Source of the DNA: Gemmatimonadota bacterium
Lineage (GTDB): Bacteria > Latescibacterota > UBA2968 > UBA8231
Assembly (NCBI GenBank): GCA_028875335.1
Contig: JAPPEF010000032.1
Span: 1-23,911 of the forward strand
Reading direction: 5' to 3'
Length of the DNA: 23,911 nt
Position 1 is the stretch's first letter; each line of letters begins with the position of its first letter. The position numbers and the translations under genes were made by a program. Shown one piece after another: positions 12,673 through 20,897 of the stretch. The notes below the pieces were generated by a model. It saw nothing but the letters and a program-made list of their open reading frames with translations, made no database searches and was not told the origin of the DNA.

Positions 12673-13932
12673 ATGGACACAATGGATCGCCCAATAGATC
12701 CCACCTTCCTGCGACGCCAGCGCGGCAAGCGCATCGCCTATGCAGTGGTAGGAGTGGCTGCGCTCCTCTGGCTCTCTGTTTGGCTGCCCAGTTGGATCAG
12801 ACCGGCGCTAGACCCCGACCGCATTCGCACCGCGCAAGTGCAATGGGGCGCGGTGGAAGAGACGATTACCGCTTCGGGCACAGTGGTACCCCAGTTTGAG
12901 CAGATCATCTTCAGCCCCATCAATACGCGGCTGGTGCGCATCCTGCAAAAGCCGGGAGCCATGTTGCAGCAGGGACAGCCCATCGTCGAACTGGACTTGA
13001 ACGCCGCACGGCTCGACGTCGAGAAACGGGCCGAAGAGTTGGCCCTCAAGCAGAACCGCCGCACCCAACTCGAATTGGACGAACGCAAAAAGCTGAGCGA
13101 CCTAGACACGCGCTGGAAGCTGAAGAACTTGGAATTTCAGCGCTTTAAGACCCGCACTGCGCAGCTCCGCGAGTTACAGGGTTTTGGCGCGGTTTCCGAG
13201 GAAGAATTGAGCCAAGCGCATCTGCAAGAACAGCGCGCTGAGATTGAATTGCAGCAACTCGAAGAAGACCGCCGCAACCTCGTCGAATCCACCCAAGCCC
13301 AGTTGGAAGCCCTGCAATTGGAGATGAATATTCTCGAACGCGAGGTCGAGGAGGCCCGCCGCCGCTTGGAGCGCGCCCACATCCGCGCCGACAGAGACGG
13401 CGTGCTCACCGCGATCGCGCCGGAAGTCGGCGCTTCCATCAGCCAAGGCCAGGAAATCGCCCGCATCGCCGACCTCAGCTCGTTCCGCGTGGATGTCACT
13501 GTTTCCGATATCCACGCCCGCCGACTCCAGACCGGGCTGTGGGTGCGCTCGCGCATTAATGAAGAAGAATACGTAAAGGGCCACATCGCCCGCATCCTGC
13601 CCACGGTTGAGGGTGGGGTCATCCAGCTCGAGGTCGAGCTAGAGGATTCAGCGCACGCGCTGCTGCGGCCCAACCAGCGGGTGGACGCCTATATCGTCAC
13701 CGCGCGCAAGGACCGCGCCCTGCGCGTCAAGCGGGGGCCGTTCATCAGCGGGCGGGAGGGCCTGCACGAGGTCTTTGTGGTGCGCGGCCAAACCGCGGTG
13801 AAGACCGAGGTGCGCATCGGCATTGCCAATTTCGAGTACTACGAGGTGGAGGAGGGATTAATCGAAGGCGACGAGGTGATCATCTCGGATGTGAAAGACT
13901 ACCTGCACTTGGACGAAGTCCAGATCAAATAA
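12673..13932 (+). CDS. HlyD/MacA-type periplasmic adaptor (membrane fusion protein)
   Basis: A 419-residue protein with a single N-terminal membrane anchor (IAYAVVGVAALLWLSVWLPSW, about 20-40). The first lipoyl-like half is TITASGTVVPQFEQIIFSPINTRLVRILQKPGAMLQQGQPIVELD. A long charged alpha-hairpin follows (about 115-240, rich in E, R, L and Q), then the second lipoyl half AHIRADRDGVLTAIAPEVGASISQGQEIARIADLS and beta-barrel and membrane-proximal domains. It bridges an inner-membrane ABC transporter to an outer-membrane partner. ATG 12673 is chosen for GGAGGA 9 nt upstream; the frame extends back to 12556 but that part overlaps the promoter. It is the first gene of the operon, with the ATPase 11 nt downstream. 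No TolC-like gene is present in the window. Confidence 0.92.
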   Translation: MDTMDRPIDPTFLRRQRGKRIAYAVVGVAALLWLSVWLPSWIRPALDPDRIRTAQVQWGAVEETITASGTVVPQFEQIIFSPINTRLVRILQKPGAMLQQGQPIVELDLNAARLDVEKRAEELALKQNRRTQLELDERKKLSDLDTRWKLKNLEFQRFKTRTAQLRELQGFGAVSEEELSQAHLQEQRAEIELQQLEEDRRNLVESTQAQLEALQLEMNILEREVEEARRRLERAHIRADRDGVLTAIAPEVGASISQGQEIARIADLSSFRVDVTVSDIHARRLQTGLWVRSRINEEEYVKGHIARILPTVEGGVIQLEVELEDSAHALLRPNQRVDAYIVTARKDRALRVKRGPFISGREGLHEVFVVRGQTAVKTEVRIGIANFEYYEVEEGLIEGDEVIISDVKDYLHLDEVQIK

Positions 13933-13943
13933 AGGAGACTGCC

Positions 13944-14609
<666 letters not shown>

Positions 14610-14619
14610 GGGGGCGACC

Positions 14620-15906
14620 ATGCTGAAGAATTACGTGAAAATCGCCTTTAGGATGTTCTGGCGGCACAAGTTCTTCACTGGCGTCAACCTGTTCGGGATA
14701 TGTATCACCCTCGTGGTGCTGATGTTCGCGGTGATCATTTTCGACCAAGAAGTGGGGCCGATACCACCCGAAATCCACGCCGACCGCACCCTGTACCTCC
14801 GTAGCATATACGTGCTACAGACGTCGGAGCAGAGATCTAGCACTAGTAGCAGCGGGGCCAGTTATGCGTTTCTGGACCGCTATGTGCGTCGGCTGGAAAC
14901 TGCGGAAAACGCGACGGTGTTTTCCAGAAGTCCCAGTTACCGGAACTTGCGCGACGGTGGCGAGGATGCCTCTGTGGAGGTGAGACTGACTGATGGGGCC
15001 TATTGGCAGGTTTTTCGCTTCGATTTCCGCCAAGGTCGGCCCTATACCGACGATGAGGTGGAGTCCGGCGATTTTGTCGCCGTAATCAAGGCCAGCTTTA
15101 GCAAGCGCTTCTTCGGCTCAGAGGCCGTTGTAGGCAAGAGTGTGCCCATTGATGGCGAGAATTACCGCGTCGTCGGCGTGGTGGCCGATCCTATCGGCGG
15201 CAACACGTACTCCGATGTTTGGGTGCCGGTGACCACCGATCCTCCCAAGAAATGGCGTTCTTACGCGATCGTTGGAAACTTTGCCGCGGCCGTGCTGGCG
15301 CGTCAGTCGGCGGATATAGAGCCGATACGAGCCGAATTTGCCACAGTGCTGGAACAAGTGGAGCCGCCGCCCGATGCCCGCTCGGCCCGCGTTGAGGTAG
15401 CCGCTCCACTGCTGACAAAATTTGAGGGATGGATGCTCGGCGTGGTCGGCGGTTTGTCTGCCCGAGACTTTGTAACAAGCGGGAACAAACAGCAACTCGT
15501 TACTGTCCATGTCTGGCAGAATATGATCGTAGTGGGAATTTGCTTGCTGCTGATCATGCTTCTGCCGGCACTCCACCACGTCAATCTCAACATTGGTCGT
15601 ATTGAGGAGCGAGCGGCCGAGATCGGTGTGCGCAGGGCATTTGGCGGCTCAGTCCGCACCTTGATGGGGCAGTTCGTCATGGAAAACGTGCTGCTCACTC
15701 TAATAGGCGGGGTGTTGAGTCTGCCGTGCGTCTGGGGAGTGATGGTTCTCTCTTTCCATGTGTACCTAGATACTGGGGTATTGCTCCGCACCTTTTTCTA
15801 TGGGCTATTGATGGCCGTGGTCTTCGGGGCAATCTCTGGAGCCTATCCAGCTTGGAAAATGGCGCGCCTGAACCCCGTCCAAGCTTTGACCGGGAGGGAA
15901 AACTGA
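14620..15906 (+). CDS. MacB/FtsX-like ABC permease, type A (first copy)
   Basis: A 428-residue permease with the MacB topology. One N-terminal helix (KFFTGVNLFGICITLVVLMFAVII) is followed by a large periplasmic domain (about 45-290), then three C-terminal helices, the middle one preceded by RIEERAAEIGVRRAFGGS, the coupling-helix motif that contacts the ATPase. It ends AYPAWKMARLNPVQALTG, the usual FtsX-family C-terminus. The start at 14620 (MLKNYVKIAFR) is supported by GAGGGGG upstream and by the identical beginning of the other type A protein; it follows the ATPase stop by 10 nt. The next gene begins within its stop codon. The periplasmic insert (ALDRYVRRLETAEN...) differs from the type B proteins. 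Confidence 0.93.
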   Translation: MLKNYVKIAFRMFWRHKFFTGVNLFGICITLVVLMFAVIIFDQEVGPIPPEIHADRTLYLRSIYVLQTSEQRSSTSSSGASYAFLDRYVRRLETAENATVFSRSPSYRNLRDGGEDASVEVRLTDGAYWQVFRFDFRQGRPYTDDEVESGDFVAVIKASFSKRFFGSEAVVGKSVPIDGENYRVVGVVADPIGGNTYSDVWVPVTTDPPKKWRSYAIVGNFAAAVLARQSADIEPIRAEFATVLEQVEPPPDARSARVEVAAPLLTKFEGWMLGVVGGLSARDFVTSGNKQQLVTVHVWQNMIVVGICLLLIMLLPALHHVNLNIGRIEERAAEIGVRRAFGGSVRTLMGQFVMENVLLTLIGGVLSLPCVWGVMVLSFHVYLDTGVLLRTFFYGLLMAVVFGAISGAYPAWKMARLNPVQALTGREN

Positions 15907-17108
15907 TGCTTGCTCATTTGTGCCGCTTGGCGTGGAACCGACGGCGGACCTATCTGCTGCTCGTCGGCGAACTCTTCCTGTCGTTTCTGGTGTTTACCCT
16001 CTTGGTCGCTGGTTGGGTGCTGTTCACCATAGAGAATTCGAAGCCATTGGGATTCGAGGCTGAAGACTTGTGGATCGTCTCGGTACAGGACCGGGATTTT
16101 GGACGGAACCAAGATGATAACGCCAAGGCAATGATCCGGCGCAGCATCGAGCTCACGGGGATGGAGCTTCGGGCACTCGACGAAGTTCAGGGAGTGGCCC
16201 AAGTTTCCTCACCACCGTTCTCGATCCATTCGGTAAACGGGATCGGTTCCGTTTCTATTTCGGACGAGGGTCTAGAGGTTTTGGGGCTGCGGCTACTCAG
16301 CGGGCGTTGGTTCCAGCCCGAAGACGCCGCCTTAAACTGGTGGACAGTCGTCATTGACCAAGAGTTGAGCCGCAGTCTTTTCGGCGACGAAGATCCCTTG
16401 GGCAAAGCACTTGGCGACTCACCAAGAGTTGATGGTCTCACCCATACTCGCGTGGTCGGGGTCGTGGAGACTTGTCTTTACAGGGGCTACGAGGACGTCG
16501 AGGTGCCGGGCCTCATGTTCAGTCAGCTTTCCAATAATCCGTCTCAGAGGTCTGTCTCGGAATTTAACTTCCTCGTAAAGTCCCATCCGGGTGCTGGGCC
16601 AGCTTTTGAAGAAGCCCTCAAAGCTAGGGTCCACGCACTTGTCCCTGATGAGTATGACGCACGGCTCACAGTCGCGTCGGTGATGGATCGCTTGGAAGCT
16701 AGTCGTCAGCGAAAGCTCGGTAATCTACAGCAACTGGCCATACTCAGCGGTCTGATAATGCTCATGGTGGTCTCGGGGCTGATCGGTCTGATGTGGCAGA
16801 ACGTGCGTCGCCGCACCCGAGAGATCGGAATACGGCGGGCTGTGGGGGCCCCGGGCGGCTGGATCTACGGACAATTTTTGGGCGAGTTGGCGGTGCTGGT
16901 GACGATAGCGGTTGTCCTCGGCTGTGTGCCGTTTGTCCAGTTCCAGCTATTGGACCTGCTGTGGGAAACCCTAGTGCCGCCTTATGTGGTGGCCTTGGGG
17001 CTGGTGACGGCGGCACTTGCGTTCTATCTGCTGGTGCTGCTGTGCGGTCTTTATCCGAGTTGGCTGGCCGCCAAGGTGCGGCCGGTCGAGGCCCTGCACC
17101 ACGACTAA
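15906..17108 (+). CDS. MacB/FtsX-like ABC permease, type B (first copy)
   Basis: A 400-residue permease of the same topology: an N-terminal helix (TYLLLVGELFLSFLVFTLLVAGWVLF), a periplasmic domain with LLSGRWFQPEDAALNWWTVVIDQELSRSLFGDEDPLGKAL (a MacB_PCD-type pattern), and three C-terminal helices with NVRRRTREIGIRRAVGAPGG. It ends LYPSWLAAKVRPVEALHHD. The start MLAHLCRLAWNRRR is taken at ATG 15906, which overlaps the previous stop (TGATG), so translation is coupled. A longer frame from 15726 merely overlaps the upstream gene. It probably forms a heterodimer with the preceding type A protein. Confidence 0.92.
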   Translation: MLAHLCRLAWNRRRTYLLLVGELFLSFLVFTLLVAGWVLFTIENSKPLGFEAEDLWIVSVQDRDFGRNQDDNAKAMIRRSIELTGMELRALDEVQGVAQVSSPPFSIHSVNGIGSVSISDEGLEVLGLRLLSGRWFQPEDAALNWWTVVIDQELSRSLFGDEDPLGKALGDSPRVDGLTHTRVVGVVETCLYRGYEDVEVPGLMFSQLSNNPSQRSVSEFNFLVKSHPGAGPAFEEALKARVHALVPDEYDARLTVASVMDRLEASRQRKLGNLQQLAILSGLIMLMVVSGLIGLMWQNVRRRTREIGIRRAVGAPGGWIYGQFLGELAVLVTIAVVLGCVPFVQFQLLDLLWETLVPPYVVALGLVTAALAFYLLVLLCGLYPSWLAAKVRPVEALHHD

Positions 17109-17129
17109 TTCTATCTACAGGAGGCGATC

Positions 17130-18392
17130 ATGCTAAAGAACTATATCAAAATGGCACTCAAGGTCCTGTTGCGGCGTAAGGTGTTTACCTGCATCAGCCT
17201 CGTTACTATCAGCTTTACGCTCATGGTGCTGATGGTGGCGACGGCCTTGTTCGACCACGTCTTTGGCTCCTTCCCGCCGGAGACGCGGGCGGATCGGACG
17301 CTCATTCTGAAAATACTCATAGGAGAAAACACGTCAGAAGAAAAAGGCATGACGATCCAGGCACCTAGCTACGCCTTCTTGAAGCGGTATGTGTCTCCAC
17401 TGACTCAAGCAGAAAAGGTGTCCATTTCCTCCGACTTCTGGGGTACGGATGTAACGTATCGCAACGGCGTGAAGATCGAAACCGCCTACAGGTACACGGA
17501 CGGAGCTTTCTGGGAGATCCTCGAATTCGACTTCCTCGAAGGCCGCCCCTATACCACAAAGGAGGTCGAGGATGGCCAACGGGTGGTCGTGATCAACGAG
17601 GAGACGCGCCGGGTGTTTTTTGGCGAGGAGCAGGCGGTGGGGAAGTACATCGAATTCAGTGACCGACCGTTCCGCGTGGTAGGGGTCGTGTCCAACGTGC
17701 CGGCATTCCGCATAGTGCCCTTTGCCGATATCTGGGTGCCCCACAGCGCTATCGAAACGGACGCGTACCAGCGGTACGAAAGGCTGTTTGGGAACTATCA
17801 GGCACTGATCTTAGCGTCCAGTGCGGCCGCAATACCGCTCATCAAAGAGGAATTCGCCGATGTGCTCACCCGGATCGAATACCCCAATCCCGACCAAGTC
17901 AACCGCCTCACTGGTGGCCCTGCAACGATGTTAGAAGCGACTGCACGTATCCTATTCGCGATCAGGGACATCAGCGAAGGGGCCACCGATGCGATGTTCT
18001 TTATAATCGGCCTGCTGGCCCTGCTCTTCATGCTCCTGCCAGTCGTCAGCTTGGTCAACATCAACACCACCCGCATCTTGGAGCGCGCCTCTGAGATCGG
18101 GGTGCGCAAGGCATTCGGCGGGTCTTCGCTTACCTTGGTGGGGCAGTTCGTGGTGGAGAACGTGATTCTCACGCTCTTAGGCGGTGCTTTGGGGCTGGTT
18201 CTTACTTTTCTCATCCTGCAAATACTCGGTGCCAGCGACATTGTGCCATACGCCGAATTCCACCTGAACCACCGCATATTTTTCTACGGTTTGGTGATGA
18301 CCCTGTTCTTCGGTCTGCTTTCCGGCATCTATCCAGCTTGGAGAATGTCGCGTCTGCATATCGTAGAGGCACTCAGAAGGAGGAAGCAATGA
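17130..18392 (+). CDS. MacB/FtsX-like ABC permease, type A (second copy)
   Basis: A 420-residue paralogue of the protein at 14620. It shares the N-terminus MLKNYIKMALKVLLRRKVFTCISL, the segment FPPETRADRTLILK (FPPE against IPPE in the first), the coupling helix RILERASEIGVRKAFGGSSLTLVGQFVVENVILTLLGG, and the end GIYPAWRMSRLHIVEAL. One N-terminal and three C-terminal membrane helices enclose a periplasmic domain. AGGAGG lies 5 nt before ATG 17130. Its stop overlaps the start of the next type B gene by 4 nt (ATGA). The A-B unit was evidently duplicated; the periplasmic domains have diverged more than the membrane parts, suggesting different partners or cargo. Confidence 0.93.
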   Translation: MLKNYIKMALKVLLRRKVFTCISLVTISFTLMVLMVATALFDHVFGSFPPETRADRTLILKILIGENTSEEKGMTIQAPSYAFLKRYVSPLTQAEKVSISSDFWGTDVTYRNGVKIETAYRYTDGAFWEILEFDFLEGRPYTTKEVEDGQRVVVINEETRRVFFGEEQAVGKYIEFSDRPFRVVGVVSNVPAFRIVPFADIWVPHSAIETDAYQRYERLFGNYQALILASSAAAIPLIKEEFADVLTRIEYPNPDQVNRLTGGPATMLEATARILFAIRDISEGATDAMFFIIGLLALLFMLLPVVSLVNINTTRILERASEIGVRKAFGGSSLTLVGQFVVENVILTLLGGALGLVLTFLILQILGASDIVPYAEFHLNHRIFFYGLVMTLFFGLLSGIYPAWRMSRLHIVEALRRRKQ

Positions 18393-19549
18393 TACGCCAT
18401 CTCTGCAAGCTAGTCTGGAACCGCAAAAGGGCTAATGCGTTAACCGCCTTCCAGATTTTCATTTCTTTTCTGATCCTCTTTATCACGGTCTCCCTCGCCG
18501 TGGACGAAGCCAACAATTACCGGCAGCCCCTCGGATTTTCCTACGAAAATAGATGGGTCGTGTTACAGTCGTTACAGTCGGGCAGCGAGGCGGAAACGCC
18601 TAGTCGCAGACAGGTCTATCAGGCCCTAGAGGAATTCGACTGGATTGAGTCCGTCGCCTCGGCAAACGCCGGAGCACTTCCCTATGGCCAAGGTCGATAC
18701 GGTGGCTTTTCCATAGAAGGAAAAATAGTTTGGCAAGGTGCTGTTTCGGATGAGTTCCACGAGGTGTTGGATCTCGAGTTGGTCAGCGGGCGGTGGTTCA
18801 GCGAGGAGGACGCAGTCCTAGACTGGGAGCCGCTCGTGATAACCCAGCCGCTCAGTGAGGCGCTCTTTGGCGAAGAAGATCCCATCGGCCAGCGGGTCGA
18901 AGAGTGGAAGAGGGGTGGAGAAGACGCGCGGGTCATCGGGGTGATCGCTGACTATCGTCGCGGCGGAGAGTTTGCCGATCTTGGGTTCTTCATGTTAAAT
19001 CGCTTGGAAGACGATAGGTATGCCCATTTTTTGGTCAAAGTGCGTCCCGGTACGCCGCTGGCGGCTCAAGAGCAAATCGACAAGCGGCTCAAGGCCATAG
19101 CTCCGGGATCCGAAATCAGAATCACGACCTTAGAGGAAGATCGCGCCTTGGCGTTCAAGTTGGCTCTGATCCCCCTGTTCGCCGCTGGGGTCGTCTCGGT
19201 GTTGGTGTTGGGCATGGTGGCGCTGTCGTTGAGCGGCGTGCTGTGGCAGCGGACGACGCTGAGAATCGAGGAGATCGGCTTGAGAAGGGCCTTGGGCGGG
19301 TCGGCGGCCAGTATCTACGCGCAGTTGACGGGCGAGATGCTGGTGGTTGCCAGCATCGGCGTAATCGCCGGCCTACTGGTCATCATGCAATTCCCACTGC
19401 TGGAACTGCTCAATTACACCACCGGTATTTACGCGCTCAGTCTGGCCTTTGCGGCGCTGGTAATTTACGGCCTCGTGATCGTGTGCAGCCTGTATCCAGG
19501 GCGGTTAGCCTGCCAAGTACGGCCGGTCGAGGCGCTGCACCACGAATGA
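18389..19549 (+). CDS. MacB/FtsX-like ABC permease, type B (second copy)
   Basis: A 386-residue paralogue of the protein at 15906. It shares MIRHLCKLVWNRKRAN at the start, LVSGRWFSEEDAVLDWEPLVITQPLSEALFGEEDPIGQ in the periplasmic domain, IEEIGLRRALGGSAAS at the coupling helix, and the end YPGRLACQVRPVEALHHE. Four membrane helices (one plus three) are predicted. Its ATG lies in the ATGA overlap with the preceding type A stop, with AGGAGG upstream. The same periplasmic VSDEFH segment and the same terminal HHE-stop occur again as a remnant at 23348-23443. Probably pairs with the type A protein at 17130. Confidence 0.92.
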   Translation: MIRHLCKLVWNRKRANALTAFQIFISFLILFITVSLAVDEANNYRQPLGFSYENRWVVLQSLQSGSEAETPSRRQVYQALEEFDWIESVASANAGALPYGQGRYGGFSIEGKIVWQGAVSDEFHEVLDLELVSGRWFSEEDAVLDWEPLVITQPLSEALFGEEDPIGQRVEEWKRGGEDARVIGVIADYRRGGEFADLGFFMLNRLEDDRYAHFLVKVRPGTPLAAQEQIDKRLKAIAPGSEIRITTLEEDRALAFKLALIPLFAAGVVSVLVLGMVALSLSGVLWQRTTLRIEEIGLRRALGGSAASIYAQLTGEMLVVASIGVIAGLLVIMQFPLLELLNYTTGIYALSLAFAALVIYGLVIVCSLYPGRLACQVRPVEALHHE

Positions 19550-19617
19550 GTCGGAATATGGCTATCTGGAGCTCAAACAAACCCAAACGTACTTCACACA
19601 TCCAAGAAGAAAATGCC

Positions 19618-20838
19618 ATGAAATCGATCAAATCTGCCATCACCATCATCGCCACCGTCGCCACGGCGTTCATTTATGGAGTGGCCAGCGCGGAGAGTAT
19701 CACGGTGAAAATGGAATCCGTGCGCGAGGATTCCGTAGAGCATCTCTTCCAGCCTGTGCTGATGCGGTTTCCGGTCGGCCCGCAGTTGACGGAAGGATTG
19801 CCCGATATTCAATCGGTTGCCGGACTGGAGGTTCATGAACCCCTGCACGCCCGCCTATCGTTTCTCGATTCGCCGGCTGAGCCGATTGTTGTACTGGGAT
19901 TGGATAGCGACGGACAGGACATTGCCTTCGTCGTGGCCGATTCGACTGCGCAACCGCAGCGACTCCAGCTCACAGACGGTTTTTCCAACCTCTTTCGAGG
20001 TGAAGTCCTACAAGCCGAGTTGACTGTGCCTCCGGCTGGTCCAGCACCTAAGTTTAAACTCGAACTTGGGCTCAGCCGCGAACATAGCTCCGTTATGCAC
20101 CGCAACCTCGAACTGCGGCTGGGCGAGGCCAACATGGGCGGCCAGCGCTATGCCCTAGCTCTAGTGAGGGATCCGCGTTTCGGCACCTATGCCATACCCG
20201 CCGACTCGGTGGGGCTCACTTTCTATCAACTTATGATTGACCTCGACGGGGACGGGGTATTTGTGACCACTCCACTCGGCCAAACCGAGACGCTAGAGGA
20301 CGAGGTTTTTGAGGGAACCAAGCCCTTCTTGATCGATGGTCAGGCCTACAGACTGATCCATGTATCGGCGACGGGGGATCAGTTGGTGATTGAACGCAGC
20401 GATCAGATGGTAGCCCTTGCCGTGGGCTTCGAGATGCCGAATGTCACCGTTACTCGGCTCGACAGCAGTGCTATCGAGTTGACAGCGCTGAGAGGCAAAC
20501 CTGTAGTCATCAACTGGTGGCACACCGCCTGTTCGCCCTGCATCGCGGAGATGCCCGAACTCAACGAACTGGTCGAAAAGTACGCTGACCGCGACGTCGA
20601 GTTCCTCGCCATCGCCAATAATAAAATGGCAGACCTAACTCCGTTCCTAGAGAAGCATCCGTTCATCTATGACATCGCCGTAGCGAATGATGATGCCTTG
20701 CAGATTTTCGGCGACGCCTATCCGCGTCATGTGATCCTCGACAGCAAAGGTAAAGTCGCCTACGATGTCCTTGGTTACAGTGCCGATGCCACCGACAAAA
20801 TGGACTCAGTTATCGGCTCGCTGTTGAGCAAACTTTGA
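19618..20838 (+). CDS. Exported TlpA-like thioredoxin-fold protein
   Basis: A 406-residue protein with a signal peptide (MKSIKSAITIIATVATAFIYGVASA, cleavage near 25). Residues about 30-285 are beta-rich with no family I recognise. A C-terminal TlpA/redoxin domain follows: LRGKPVVINWWHTACSPCIAEMP with active-site C305-S-P-C308, then VEFLAIANNK and YPRHVILDSKGKVAYDVLGY with the conserved cis-Pro region. It should act in the periplasm as a thiol-disulfide reductant. I chose ATG 19618 for the signal peptide; an ATG at 19547 overlapping the permease stop would bury the signal. It sits within the ABC operon and may keep cysteines of exported or envelope proteins reduced, an inference from position. 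Confidence 0.88.
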   Translation: MKSIKSAITIIATVATAFIYGVASAESITVKMESVREDSVEHLFQPVLMRFPVGPQLTEGLPDIQSVAGLEVHEPLHARLSFLDSPAEPIVVLGLDSDGQDIAFVVADSTAQPQRLQLTDGFSNLFRGEVLQAELTVPPAGPAPKFKLELGLSREHSSVMHRNLELRLGEANMGGQRYALALVRDPRFGTYAIPADSVGLTFYQLMIDLDGDGVFVTTPLGQTETLEDEVFEGTKPFLIDGQAYRLIHVSATGDQLVIERSDQMVALAVGFEMPNVTVTRLDSSAIELTALRGKPVVINWWHTACSPCIAEMPELNELVEKYADRDVEFLAIANNKMADLTPFLEKHPFIYDIAVANDDALQIFGDAYPRHVILDSKGKVAYDVLGYSADATDKMDSVIGSLLSKL

Positions 20839-20897
20839 GCATTCCCTTGCCTTTGATGTAGAAATTCAGTGCTTCACCACGAATGATTTGGGATATT

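Noticed and set aside
15726..15905. Upstream extension of the first type B permease
   Set aside because: This part overlaps the 3' end of the type A gene in another frame; the paralogue at 18389 starts at the equivalent MIRHLCKLVWN position.
18562..18581. Tandem 9-bp repeat inside the second type B permease
   Set aside because: Two copies in frame encode LQSLQS only; this is within normal coding variation.
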